Assembly: GCF_017573465.1 (NCBI RefSeq)
Contig: NZ_JAGEPF010000018.1
Span: 1 to 64,000, forward strand
Length of the DNA stretch: 64,000 nt
Direction: 5' to 3'
Source of the DNA: Actinomadura violacea
GTDB lineage: Bacteria > Actinomycetota > Actinomycetes > Streptosporangiales > Streptosporangiaceae
Shown here: positions 15,524 through 23,969 of the stretch, piece by piece
How the letters are laid out: the number at the start of each line of letters is the position of its first letter
Position numbering within the stretch: position 1 is the stretch's first letter
Made by a program: the position numbers and the translations under genes
Notes under the pieces: generated by a model
Seen by the model: only the letters and a program-made list of their open reading frames with translations
Databases searched by the model: none
What the model was told of the DNA's origin: nothing

Positions 15524-17221
15524 TCACTGCAGGTCAGTACGGGGGACAGCTGCGATGGTCATCGCCGGATCCGATCCGGGGATAAGGGTGATGGTGTCGC
15601 CGTGTGGCGACGCGCTGGTGGCGCTGGCGTCCTGAACACGGGCGCTCTTGCGGACGATGTACTGGTCCATGTCGAGCCGGACCTTCCTGCCATCGATGTC
15701 GATCAGCAGAGGAAGGGTCATGGTGACGGCGAATTCATCGTCAGAGGCAAACAGACTCTTCGGCGCCGGCAACTTCGCCCATGTGCCAGTGAGCTGTTCA
15801 CCGTTCAGGATCCGTGCGATGTTCAACACTCGACCCCACCACTTGGCGTAGAGCGGGCCCGCAGGCAAATCAGGGATTTCGACGCGTTCATAGGTGTGCG
15901 CCTGGATGGTCTGCAGCGCTTCCAGCATCGGAACGTGCGATTTGGCCTGGGATGTAAGCGAGGACTTCAGGTCCTGCCATACCGGGCCGATAGGTTTTCC
16001 TCCGCTGCGGACCGCCAGCACGAGAGCATTGTCGTCCTCAAGCAAGGCGATCAGCCTCAGCGCGGGCAGCACTTCGGCCGGGACCCGCCCCGCCAGGGGC
16101 ATCGGGATGATCTCCAGCGTGTTTCTCTCGGCCCCGTTGAGGCGCAGTTCCAGCCGCAACACCCCGCTTCGGTCTCGCGCGGCGATCCAGACTCCTGGGC
16201 CGGCGGCGGCGCTGCTGATCTCCACCTCGACCATGTCGAGGGTCTGAACGACCGAGCCGTCGGGAGACAGCGCACGTACTTCGAGGTCCGGCATGTTCTG
16301 CACCGGCCGCGGCCAGATGCTGATGCGTCCCTGCCCGGGCAGTTCGGTGATTCCCGGTGGTCCGGTGACGTCGAAGATCCTGCCCGGCATGTCCTGCAAG
16401 GGTGCCCCGAACTCGCGGAAGTCGGCGAGTGCTTGGGCCTGGGGTGTGCCGGGTGCGGCGGTCAGCTCGCTGGACATCACGATCGGACGCAGCCGCGTGG
16501 ATTCGGCGCTCAACGCGATCAATCTCATCACCAGGTAGGTGACGGCATCGAGCTGCTGGTACTGCACCAGCACGATCATGGGATCGCTGTGGGTGTCGGC
16601 ATCCCACGGCTGGTCGCTGACCTTGCCGGCACGGACTTCGACTTCGTACCGGTAGAAGGGGTCGAGTTCGTTGAGAGCAACGGTGAGAGCCTGATGCCGC
16701 CCGATCACGGCGGCGAGCAGGTCGTCCCCCGCCGCCTGTGCAGGGACCTCCTTGCCCGCGTGCAGGGCCTCGGCCATGAGGCGCTGCAGACGCTCACCAC
16801 CGTCTCCGAAGAAGTACTCCACCAGCGACGGCCGTTGCGCAGCCATCCCATCAAGGATGCGGCCCCCCATCCATTCGACGCGGATGCCGTGGCCGGCGGT
16901 GAGCTTGTCCAGCCATTCCAACCGCTCGTTGGTGGGCTCCCAGGGCGTGACCAACGTCCACGACCGCACTGGAAGGACGGGAAGGGCCTTGTCGACGAAG
17001 GTGCGCCAGGAGCGCGCGATGTCCTTTGCCTGCTTGGCGGTCAGCTTATCGGCGTACCGTTTGACCTGGTAGATGTCGAAACCGTCCGGGTGCCGCACAC
17101 AGATGTCCACTCCCCGGTCTCCCCGGGACGGGGTGATCTGGTTCCCGTGGGGGTGATCGAGCAACAACATCGCGGCGACGAACTCCTCGACGATCTCGCC
17201 CGGCTCGCGTTCCCAGTTCAC
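15524..17221 (-). CDS. Mrr-like PD-(D/E)XK nuclease fused to a large unknown domain
   Basis: 565 residues. The N-terminal 60 show a restriction-endonuclease core: GDRGVDI (Asp39) and FDIYQVKRY (Gln52-Val-Lys54), with the expected spacing and an EEFVAAML helix before it. About 450 further residues form an unrecognised mixed alpha/beta region (YRYEVEVRAGKVSDQ, LRPIVMSSELTAAPG, LPLLIDIDGRKVRLDM). Such fusions usually pair a nuclease with a sensor in phage defence. It lies upstream of nothing on its strand except the TIGR02391/HEPN gene 190 bp away. Function inferred. Confidence 0.75.
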   Translation of the reverse strand: MNWEREPGEIVEEFVAAMLLLDHPHGNQITPSRGDRGVDICVRHPDGFDIYQVKRYADKLTAKQAKDIARSWRTFVDKALPVLPVRSWTLVTPWEPTNERLEWLDKLTAGHGIRVEWMGGRILDGMAAQRPSLVEYFFGDGGERLQRLMAEALHAGKEVPAQAAGDDLLAAVIGRHQALTVALNELDPFYRYEVEVRAGKVSDQPWDADTHSDPMIVLVQYQQLDAVTYLVMRLIALSAESTRLRPIVMSSELTAAPGTPQAQALADFREFGAPLQDMPGRIFDVTGPPGITELPGQGRISIWPRPVQNMPDLEVRALSPDGSVVQTLDMVEVEISSAAAGPGVWIAARDRSGVLRLELRLNGAERNTLEIIPMPLAGRVPAEVLPALRLIALLEDDNALVLAVRSGGKPIGPVWQDLKSSLTSQAKSHVPMLEALQTIQAHTYERVEIPDLPAGPLYAKWWGRVLNIARILNGEQLTGTWAKLPAPKSLFASDDEFAVTMTLPLLIDIDGRKVRLDMDQYIVRKSARVQDASATSASPHGDTITLIPGSDPAMTIAAVPRTDLQ

Positions 17222-17412
17222 CTTCGCTATGCGGCAATCTGAGCACGGACGAGCCGCGCGGAAGCGCCGCCACGCTGCCGCTCAGCAGGCCGGATCCGGT
17301 CGTCGGCCTCGCCGCTGCATCCATCAACGACCCGGATGACCGACGCATACTGCTCTCAGAGCGGCACTCGGGTCTCTGACCCGCGATCCCGTTGGCATAG
17401 GCGAGAACTGCG

Positions 17413-18246
17413 TCATGCCCCAGTTCGCACAGTCGCAGCGTCAAGGCGGCGGTGCACCAACGACAGCATCGAGAACAGATCGAGCGCATCCGCTTCGGTC
17501 AGCGCCCAGCCCGCCGCCGCCCGCGGCGTGTGCGCCGGCGGGTTCCGGAAGGTCCCGAAGATGCCCCTGAGCAGGTTCGCGAACCCGCGATGCTCACTGA
17601 CCTCCGACCCGGTGCCATAGTCGTTGATCCGCACGGCCGGCACGCCTGCCGCCGCGCCGAAGCACTGGTCGACCAGTCCAGCGCCGTCACCCGACAAGCC
17701 GCTCATCTGCCGCAACCGTTCGCTGACCCCCTTGGTCGCCTCGAACACCGCATGGAACAGCGACTCGCGCAGCAACTCTTCCTCGCAGTAGCGCAGGACC
17801 TCCGGGTGAACACCGCGACGCGCCAGCTCGGTCCGCATCCGGCCGGCCAGCCGGGCCACCTCATCCAGCGTGGTCGCCGTCGCCGCCGCCCTTGCGACCT
17901 TGCCCTGTTCGTTGACCCGCAGCCCGACCAGCGACAACGCCTCCGTCAGCCCATCACGGAGTGCGTCGAACCGGCGCCGGTCCTGCAGGAACCGGCCCGG
18001 TGCCATCGCCTCGGTGATGAACCGGATGACGCAGTTGCTCGCCTGGTCGCGGTGCTGTTGGTCGAGCAGGGCACCGCCCAGACGAGTGCGCTTGTTGGGC
18101 GCCTCAACATCAGCGATCCTGAGCATCCCCAGCAGCCGGGTGATCTCAGGATTGCTCAGCCCGGGCCACCCGGTGCTGGCCAGTACGTCGGCGATCGCCT
18201 GGACAACGTCCGGCGACCACGGCGGATGCAGATCCTTTGAGGGCAC
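17413..18246 (-). CDS. TIGR02391 family (Ymh-like) HEPN protein
   Basis: 277 residues from the GTG chosen (MPSKDLHPPW); an upstream start at 18306 is possible. The N-terminal half contains a winged-helix-like GLSNPEITRLLGMLRIADV and helices. The C-terminal domain has LLRGIFGTFRNPPAHTPR, where Arg234-Asn-(x3)-His239 is a HEPN Rx4H motif in the position typical of TIGR02391. Members are linked to abortive infection. It is a neighbour of two other probable defence genes. Confidence 0.75.
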   Translation of the reverse strand: MPSKDLHPPWSPDVVQAIADVLASTGWPGLSNPEITRLLGMLRIADVEAPNKRTRLGGALLDQQHRDQASNCVIRFITEAMAPGRFLQDRRRFDALRDGLTEALSLVGLRVNEQGKVARAAATATTLDEVARLAGRMRTELARRGVHPEVLRYCEEELLRESLFHAVFEATKGVSERLRQMSGLSGDGAGLVDQCFGAAAGVPAVRINDYGTGSEVSEHRGFANLLRGIFGTFRNPPAHTPRAAAGWALTEADALDLFSMLSLVHRRLDAATVRTGA

Positions 18247-18560
18247 GGCTCCATGATGGCGGTCACCCACTGTGCCTCCGCACCCGGATTCCCTGCTCTC
18301 GACCACATCCGGTACCCCGGAAGCGTGGGCGGCTCGCCACCCCTCCGATGAGTGCCTCTGGTCTCCGCGCCCCCGTCAACGTTCGACGTCAGGCTCTACG
18401 CCGAGACAACGCCACACGGGCAATCCGACACGACCCCCGCCGCCACCGTCCCGCTGGGTGCCGAGCAGGCGCTGCCCGGTGCCGTCCGCCGCGCCGCCCG
18501 GCACGACCACGCCGAAGGCCGCAGGGCAGAATGCCACTCCCCGTCGCTACGGTCAGCGAC

Positions 18561-19442
18561 ATGAGCCTCACTCAGGGTTTGGTGCCGCCGCGCACCCCGC
18601 TGTGGCGGTTCCTGGATCGAGAGCTGTCGACCGGGGTCCGCCGCGTGCGCGCCACCTACCGATCCCGACTGCCCGCCCGTCCGCTGATCCTGCCCGGCCC
18701 CGGCGTCGGCTACGAGGCTGGGACCATCGGTACGGCCATCGACCAGCGGCTGCAGCTGGCGTTCACCTGCAGCTCGCCCGTCGACGCGGCCACCCTGCTC
18801 GGCGTGGAGGGATGCGTCCTCGCCGCGGAGCAAAGCGGCGACCCGGCGGTGCGCGCCATCGCCGAGACCGGCCGGCACCTGATGGCGGAGCTGGCCGCCG
18901 CGGTGCGGTCGATGCGCCTGGACGACCGCCGAGCGAGACTGACCACCGCCAGCCGCGCTCTCTGTGAAGATGGAATCGTGCCTTCACCACGCCTCCGAGA
19001 GGCCGCCCGTGTCATCGTCCTGGACAAGGACGACCACGTCCTTCTCCTGAGATACGAGGAGAATGATGGCTTCTGGGCGGTTCCTGGTGGCTCTTTGGAG
19101 CCTGCAGAGACCTACGCCGAGGCCGCGCACCGAGAACTGCAGGAAGAACTCGGGCTGATCGACGTGAACCTCGGGCCCGAGCTGGCCATCCGCACCAAGG
19201 ACCACCTGGTCGGAGGCGTCACAGCGCGGCAAATCGAGAGGTACTTCGTGGCCGTAGTGGACCCGGCGGCGGTCGACCCGGCTCTGGCCAGCCAACCCGA
19301 CGCCATCGTCGTGCGGCAATGGTGGAGCCTGCTCAAGATGCAGAGCACCGACCAGACGATCTATCCGCTCGGCCTCGCCGAGCTCGTCACGGACTACCTC
19401 CAGAACGGCGCGCCCACAGCACCGTTCGAACTGGCCGGGTAG
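18561..19442 (+). CDS. NUDIX hydrolase fused to an N-terminal fragment
   Basis: 293 residues. The C-terminal 150 are a NUDIX domain with the full box GGSLEPAETYAEAAHRELQ...EELGL (about 176-200). The N-terminal 125 (MSLTQGLVPPRTPLWRFLD, GTIGTAIDQRLQLAF) look like the start of a different actinomycete hypothetical protein cut short. A GTG at 18978 could start a free-standing NUDIX enzyme of about 154 residues. The ORF is continuous, so it may be a true fusion or a truncated gene merging into its neighbour. It would hydrolyse a nucleoside-diphosphate-linked substrate. Confidence 0.75.
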   Translation: MSLTQGLVPPRTPLWRFLDRELSTGVRRVRATYRSRLPARPLILPGPGVGYEAGTIGTAIDQRLQLAFTCSSPVDAATLLGVEGCVLAAEQSGDPAVRAIAETGRHLMAELAAAVRSMRLDDRRARLTTASRALCEDGIVPSPRLREAARVIVLDKDDHVLLLRYEENDGFWAVPGGSLEPAETYAEAAHRELQEELGLIDVNLGPELAIRTKDHLVGGVTARQIERYFVAVVDPAAVDPALASQPDAIVVRQWWSLLKMQSTDQTIYPLGLAELVTDYLQNGAPTAPFELAG

Positions 19443-19499
19443 CAGCCTCCCATCCCAACCCGGACAGGACCATGCTCGGGGAAGGCTTGACTGGTGCAG

Positions 19500-19599
19500 A
19501 GAAGAAGCCGCCGTTCTCGTCGTAGCGCAGCAGCAGGACACGCTGGTCGGCGTCGAGAACGACGGCTCAGGCGGCCTCCCGGAGGGGCAGAGTGCTCAT
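19500..19599 (-). pseudogene. NUDIX domain fragment, inverted degenerate duplicate
   Basis: Read leftwards this encodes LREAA-stop-AVVLDADQRVLLLRYDENGGF. It parallels the intact LREAARVIVLDKDDHVLLLR...YEENDGF of the neighbouring NUDIX gene. An in-frame TGA (19567-19569) replaces the Arg codon, and homology stops before the NUDIX box. It is an N-terminal remnant in inverted orientation. Confidence 0.65.
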
Positions 19600-19626
19600 G
19601 GGTCTCAGCCTGGCAGGCGGTTCAGC

Positions 19627-19810
19627 TCAGTGCCGCTCGACCAGGTAGTCCCCGATGCACATCGCGTCCAGGTCGCACGCTTGGAACGTGGCCAGGGCGT
19701 GCGCTGGCGTCTCCACGATGGGCTCGCGGTCGTTGAAGCTGGTGTTGAGCACGACGGGGATGCCGGTGAGCTGGTGGAGGTGTTCGATCACGCCCCTGCT
19801 GCACGGACCC
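19627..19810 (-). pseudogene. C-terminal remnant of a carbamoyltransferase (NodU/CmcH type)
   Basis: The leftward frame reads GIPVVLNTSFNDREPIVETP, ALATFQACDLDAMCIGDYLVERH, then stop. This is the conserved end of NodU/CmcH carbamoyltransferases (NTSFN and IGDYLV motifs). Upstream the frame loses similarity and no remainder of a roughly 550-residue enzyme is present, so only the 3' end survives. Confidence 0.7.
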
Positions 19811-19990
19811 GTCGCCCTGGTCGGCCGCTCGAGGAGGGTCCATGGACCGACGAGGGCTGGGGGCCCAGCGCAAACGCCGCTGGAACGCCGCAGATCGTAG
19901 GTCTAGGTCGTCGCCCTCGGGTCGATTCGTTCATCAAACGATGAAAATTTCTGGGCTCGGCTTGGTCGGGTCCGGGGCACCGCCATTGTC

Positions 19991-20251
19991 ATGGACACCA
20001 TGACGGGCTCGCCGTGCGGCGGGCCAGTAGGCGACGACGCTCGCCATGCCGCGTGGCTCGCGCGGCTCCTCGGCGTGGATCCCTCCACGATCAGCAAGGC
20101 CATGCCTGAAGCCGGCGGACCGCCTTTCACCGTGGACCCGGCCACCGGGCGCAAGCTGTACCCGACCAGCGCCTTCCTGCAATGGTGGGATGCTCGGCCC
20201 GGTCCGGGGCGGCCCCGCAAGAACGCCGCCTCGGCCCAGTCCGCTGGCTGA
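19991..20251 (+). CDS. Small helix-turn-helix protein (excisionase-like)
   Basis: 86 residues. The centre AAWLARLLGVDPSTISKAMPE is a helix-turn-helix, followed by a wing-like FTVDPATGRKLYPTSAFLQ segment that resembles AlpA/Xis-type binding proteins. It stands alone, convergent with the next gene. It is likely a DNA-binding regulator or excisionase of a decayed element. Confidence 0.65.
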   Translation: MDTMTGSPCGGPVGDDARHAAWLARLLGVDPSTISKAMPEAGGPPFTVDPATGRKLYPTSAFLQWWDARPGPGRPRKNAASAQSAG

Positions 20252-20281
20252 GCTCTTACCTGCTCACCGAAGAACAGCCGC

Positions 20282-20821
20282 TCAGAAGAAGAAGCGATCG
20301 CAGCGCACGTTCCGGGCGACCTGGCGCAGGACGGTGCGCTGCTCGGCGGCGGTCAGGCCATCCAGAATCTGGGTGACCTGCTGAACCTGTTCGGTGACGT
20401 CGCCGTGCGGAGCCGGAGTGGCGGCCGGTGAAGCCAGATAGGCCGCGACCGCGCCGAACGCCTTCGCGGGCATTCCGGCTGCGGTCGCGGCGCGCCGGAG
20501 GATCGACCGTGTCTCCTGCCGCATCGCCGGGTGGTCGTAGCGGTTCGGGTCCCAGTCGTGGGCGAGGATCAGCGGTTCGGCGTGCTGGAAGATCAAGTCC
20601 CGGGTGGTGCGGTATCGGGCGTCTCGCTGCTGGTCGGCGGGATCATGCAGGCCCGGCCGGGGTCTGGGGAAGTCGTGCTCGGCCCAGTCCGCGCCCAGTG
20701 TCACGCATTCCTCGAAGGCGTACTGGCGGGCTTGGCGGGTCAGGCGCTCGCGGACTTCGCGCAGCTGCTCCTCTTGCCTTACATCCGCGGGGAGCGGCGA
20801 GGGTCCCTTCGTAGGAGGCAT
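20282..20821 (-). CDS. Hypothetical protein, 179 residues
   Basis: Starts at MPPTKGPSPL; two in-frame ATGs lie just upstream. It is helical and charged (RQEEQLREVRERLTRQARQY), with VTLGADWAEHDFPRPRP in the middle and a C-terminal helix (DGLTAAEQRTVLRQVARN). No motif is recognised. The 33 bp directly upstream of the ATG recur near 25.74 kb. Confidence 0.65.
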   Translation of the reverse strand: MPPTKGPSPLPADVRQEEQLREVRERLTRQARQYAFEECVTLGADWAEHDFPRPRPGLHDPADQQRDARYRTTRDLIFQHAEPLILAHDWDPNRYDHPAMRQETRSILRRAATAAGMPAKAFGAVAAYLASPAATPAPHGDVTEQVQQVTQILDGLTAAEQRTVLRQVARNVRCDRFFF

Positions 20822-20823
20822 GG

Positions 20824-20856
20824 GGCGCATCCTAATCACGCGCGAACCGGTGCGTC
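20824..20856. repeat. 33-bp dispersed repeat, copy A
   Basis: Matches the reverse complement of 25739-25771 at 31 of 33 positions (core GCATCCTRATCACGCGCGAAC). Here it is the immediate upstream region of the leftward 179-residue gene; read leftwards it contains TTAGGAT, a possible -10-like element. Confidence 0.7.
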
Positions 20857-21020
20857 TTGGCGCCGAAGGGGAGCCGGGAGGGAGCGAGCAGTGGGCGCTG
20901 GCGGTTGTGTCGCCGCGCTGGTGGCGTATATGGCGGGCACCGGCCCGGCGATCGGCATCTGGATTCCGGCGTCGTAGACGGACGGAGGGAGCCGCTGGTT
21001 GGCGTGGGGCGGCTGGTGGC

Positions 21021-21944
21021 TCAGGGTTTTCTGGCGATGCCGCCGTATGCCTCGACGGTGTCGGGGGTGAGGGGGGAGGGGTCGGGGCGCCAGTGCGGTA
21101 CGGGCACTACGCCGGGGTCGATGAGGTCCAGGCCGGTGAAGAAGCCGCGGAGTTGGTCGGGGCTGCGGAGCCGGTAGGGCGCGGCGCCGGTGTCGTCGTA
21201 GTCCTGCTGGGCGTCCAGGAATGCCTGGTCGGTGGCGGTGCCGTCGTAGAGGGCCAGGAAGCTGCCGGACGCCAGGGCGTCCACCAGGGTGGTGATGGTG
21301 GCGGTGGCGGTGGTGTCGTCGGGGATGTGGCCGATGACGCCCATCAGCATCAGCGCGATCGGCTGGGCGAAGTCCAGGTGCTGGCGGGCGCCGGCGAGGA
21401 TCTGCTCGGGCCGACGCAGGTCGGCGTCGAGGTAGTGGGCGGCGCCTTCGGGGGTGCTGGTCAGCAGCGCGCGGGCGTGGACCAGCACCAGCGGGTCGTT
21501 GTCGACGTAGACGATGCGGGAGTCGGGTGCGGCGCGCTGGGCGACCTGGTGGGTGTTGTTCTCAGTCGGCAGCCCGGTCCCGATGTCCAGGAACTGGCGG
21601 ACGCCCCGGTCGGCGGCCAGGTAGGTCACGGCGCGGCCGATGAAATCGCGGCTGGCCCGGGCCAGGGCGGTGATGCCGGGGAAGGTGGTCGCGTATTCGT
21701 CGCCGGCCTGCTGGTCGACGGGGAAATTGTCCTTGCCGCCGAGCCAGTAGTTCCAGATCCGCGCCGAATGCGGCACGCTGACGTCAATGTCACCGCCGGA
21801 ATCGCTGTCCGACCCACCCTGGGCTTCGTGCTGAAACCGCTGGTCATCGCTGCCCATCGGTGAACTCCCTGCCTGCGCGTCGATATTCCCTTCTTTGTCA
21901 TGAGAGCAGACGGGTCCGGTGATGCCCAGGCTGGAGCGGGTCAT
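21021..21944 (-). CDS. SAM-dependent methyltransferase, DUF574 (PF04672) family
   Basis: 307 residues. Diagnostic blocks: VPHSARIWNYWLGGKDNF near residue 55, QFLDIGTGLPTENNTH (SAM-binding), IVYVDNDPLVLVHARALL and LMGVIGHIPDD. The ATG overlaps the stop of the DUF5753 regulator gene, the usual genomic pairing in actinomycetes; an internal start at MGSDDQRF with a GGGAG site is also possible. The methyl acceptor is unknown. Confidence 0.9.
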   Translation of the reverse strand: MTRSSLGITGPVCSHDKEGNIDAQAGSSPMGSDDQRFQHEAQGGSDSDSGGDIDVSVPHSARIWNYWLGGKDNFPVDQQAGDEYATTFPGITALARASRDFIGRAVTYLAADRGVRQFLDIGTGLPTENNTHQVAQRAAPDSRIVYVDNDPLVLVHARALLTSTPEGAAHYLDADLRRPEQILAGARQHLDFAQPIALMLMGVIGHIPDDTTATATITTLVDALASGSFLALYDGTATDQAFLDAQQDYDDTGAAPYRLRSPDQLRGFFTGLDLIDPGVVPVPHWRPDPSPLTPDTVEAYGGIARKP

Positions 21945-23308
21945 GGCTGGAGCCGGTCAAGCATCCGCAGTAGGAGACTGACGCTGTCGTGCGGCTGTAG
22001 CGCCTTGCAGGCCAGCCGGGTGTAGCGCAGCGAGAGCTCCTCGATGGTCTCGGCGTCGTGGACGTAGTGGCCGTAGTCGTGGTGCTCGAGATAGACGATG
22101 TCGCCCAGGGCGGGCTCGGGAAACCGCATCAGGGTGATCGGCCCGTCGGGGACCCCGTGGTCGGCATCGGCGCTGCTCACCAACTGCAGGGTGATGTGCT
22201 GGTAGGCGGCCATCGAGATCAGGTGCGCGAGCTGCTCGCGCAGTACCGCCGGCGGCGCCGCGTGGTGGGCCAGGGCCCGCTGGTCGATGATCGCCCAGTA
22301 GTTCGGGGCGTCCGGGCGGTGCAGGATCTGCTGGCGGACCTGCCGGAGCTCGACGCGCTGGCGGAGCTCGGCGGCGGAAGTGCCGGGCAGATCCTCGGCG
22401 ATCATGTGGCCGGCGTAGCCGGGTGTCTGCAGCAGTCCGGGGACGCGCCGCGGCGCGTACACGCGGATCAGCGACATCTCCGGTTCCAGGGTCAGGTAGG
22501 GGCCGAACCATGAGGGCACCACCTGGCGGTACTCGCGCCACCACACCCCGGCGTCATCGCCGCGGACACGGTCCAGCAGCAACCGCGCGGCCTCACGGAG
22601 GTCATCACCCGCGCCGGGGCCCGGGACGGCCAGGGGGCGGAGCCGGGCGCCGGTCTCGGTGCCGAGAGAGTCGGGAACGAGCAGGCCGGTTCCAGGCGCG
22701 GAACCGTCGTCGAGCCGGCCCGCTCCCAGCCCGGGCCGTAGCGGCTCCAGCTCCCCCCGGCCCGCCGCCACCGGCCGATGGCGGCATGGCGCCGCGGGCT
22801 CTGGGCGCGCCGGACGCAATCTGGACTGCGGCCAAGGCCGCTCCGACTGGGTCTCTCGCGGCTGGGTCTCTCGCGGCTGGGTCTCTCGCAGCTGGGTCTC
22901 TCGCAGCTGAGCCTGCTGCGGCCCGGCGGGCTCGGGCCGGGCGGGCGGCGCCGCGGGCACCCGGCCTGCGGTCTCGGTACCGCAGGGTTGGTGGAAGGCG
23001 GCCCGGAGATCCTCCAGGGAGGTCATGGTCGCGGTGTCGATGCCGCGCTGCGCGGCGATGTAGTGGATCACCGCCCACAGGCTCGCCACCAGCTCCCAGC
23101 GCAGCCTTTTCTCGTGCCGGCCCCGCAGGACGTCGTTGGCCGTTGAGCGGGGCACCCCTTCGACCTTCACCCCGTACACCGTCTGGCCCGACAATTTGGA
23201 CGAAACACTCTTCATGGAGACATATGACGGCTTATCGGCCGCGCGGTAATCGCCGTTGAGCAGCGCGACCACTGTGGAGTACCGCGCCCCACGCCCACCT
23301 TCTGACAT
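21941..23308 (-). CDS. XRE-like regulator with DUF5753 sensor domain
   Basis: 455 residues. The N-terminal DNA-binding part (about 40-95) is atypical: SMKSVSSKLSGQTVYGVKV and VPRSTANDVLRGRHEKRLR. A low-complexity linker with tandem RETQP units (15-bp DNA repeats, about 22850-22915) follows. The C-terminal DUF5753 domain runs from about 255 (GDDAGVWWREYRQVVPSWF, ALAHHAAPPAVLREQLAHL). Its partner is the coupled methyltransferase gene. A nested palindrome in the promoter region may be its own operator. Confidence 0.85.
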   Translation of the reverse strand: MSEGGRGARYSTVVALLNGDYRAADKPSYVSMKSVSSKLSGQTVYGVKVEGVPRSTANDVLRGRHEKRLRWELVASLWAVIHYIAAQRGIDTATMTSLEDLRAAFHQPCGTETAGRVPAAPPARPEPAGPQQAQLRETQLRETQPRETQPRETQSERPWPQSRLRPARPEPAAPCRHRPVAAGRGELEPLRPGLGAGRLDDGSAPGTGLLVPDSLGTETGARLRPLAVPGPGAGDDLREAARLLLDRVRGDDAGVWWREYRQVVPSWFGPYLTLEPEMSLIRVYAPRRVPGLLQTPGYAGHMIAEDLPGTSAAELRQRVELRQVRQQILHRPDAPNYWAIIDQRALAHHAAPPAVLREQLAHLISMAAYQHITLQLVSSADADHGVPDGPITLMRFPEPALGDIVYLEHHDYGHYVHDAETIEELSLRYTRLACKALQPHDSVSLLLRMLDRLQP

Positions 23309-23473
23309 GGCCGTATCCGATCGTTCTCGAGCCGCTCACGAACCGACGCGGCCGACCGTAGCGGCGGCGCGGCAGTGGATAGCGGGTCACATGACACATA
23401 ACACCGACCCAGTCGAGGATCACCTAACACGCTGCGCCACAGGGATATCAAGCGAATGTCAGATTGACGCGGA

Positions 23474-23514
23474 TTCTCGGACACCTCCCGGATACCAGTC
23501 GGTATATCCGAGAA
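23474..23514. promoter_or_regulatory. Nested palindrome between divergent genes (candidate operator)
   Basis: Outer arms TTCTCGGA (23474-23481) and TCCGAGAA (23507-23514) enclose inner arms GATACC / GGTATA around AGTC. A TTGACG hexamer starts at 23464. The site lies between the leftward DUF5753 regulator gene and the rightward 78-residue gene. The rest of 23309-23648 shows no gene. Confidence 0.55.
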
Positions 23515-23648
23515 CGTCCGGGAAACGGTGTTTGGGTCGCACCCCGCCGCCCGCCGGCGACAGGGTGATCTCACCCCGCGCCGCCCGCGGTCTACCTACC
23601 AGGCGAGCGCGGCGGCTCCCTCATCTGCCGTACGGAAGGAATCCCGCT

Positions 23649-23885
23649 ATGCCGCAGTGCGCTGCCTCTCCACTCCGACGCCTCCTGGCCGACAGCGGCA
23701 CCGGCACGGGCTCGGGCGTCCCTGATCCCGCGGGCGCGACGTGCCTGGACGACGCGCGAACCGCGCTGTCGCTGATCACCATGTGGGCGCTCCAGACGGG
23801 CCGGACCCTGCCCGCGGTGCCGATCGAGCAGCTCACCGCCCGCCAACTCGAGGACTTCTGGGCCGACGACTCCATGCTCGCCTGA
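23649..23885 (+). CDS. Small hypothetical protein, 78 residues
   Basis: GGAAGGA stands ten bases before the ATG. The sequence is neutral and helical (CLDDARTALSLITMWALQTG, PIEQLTARQLEDFWADD), with no known motif. It lies 84 bp upstream of the cyclase-like gene on the same strand, so the two may share a transcript. Confidence 0.7.
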   Translation: MPQCAASPLRRLLADSGTGTGSGVPDPAGATCLDDARTALSLITMWALQTGRTLPAVPIEQLTARQLEDFWADDSMLA

Positions 23886-23969
23886 CCCGCCCCCCGTTCA
23901 CCGGCCGGCAGAACCCGGCACGCGGCGCCCGCCCGGGCGCTCCCCCCTCCCCAACACGAGCGGACGATC

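Noticed and set aside
15485..17242. 585-residue rightward ORF opposite the Mrr-like fusion
   Set aside because: A shadow frame typical of high-GC DNA, rich in His/Arg/Gln without domain signal.
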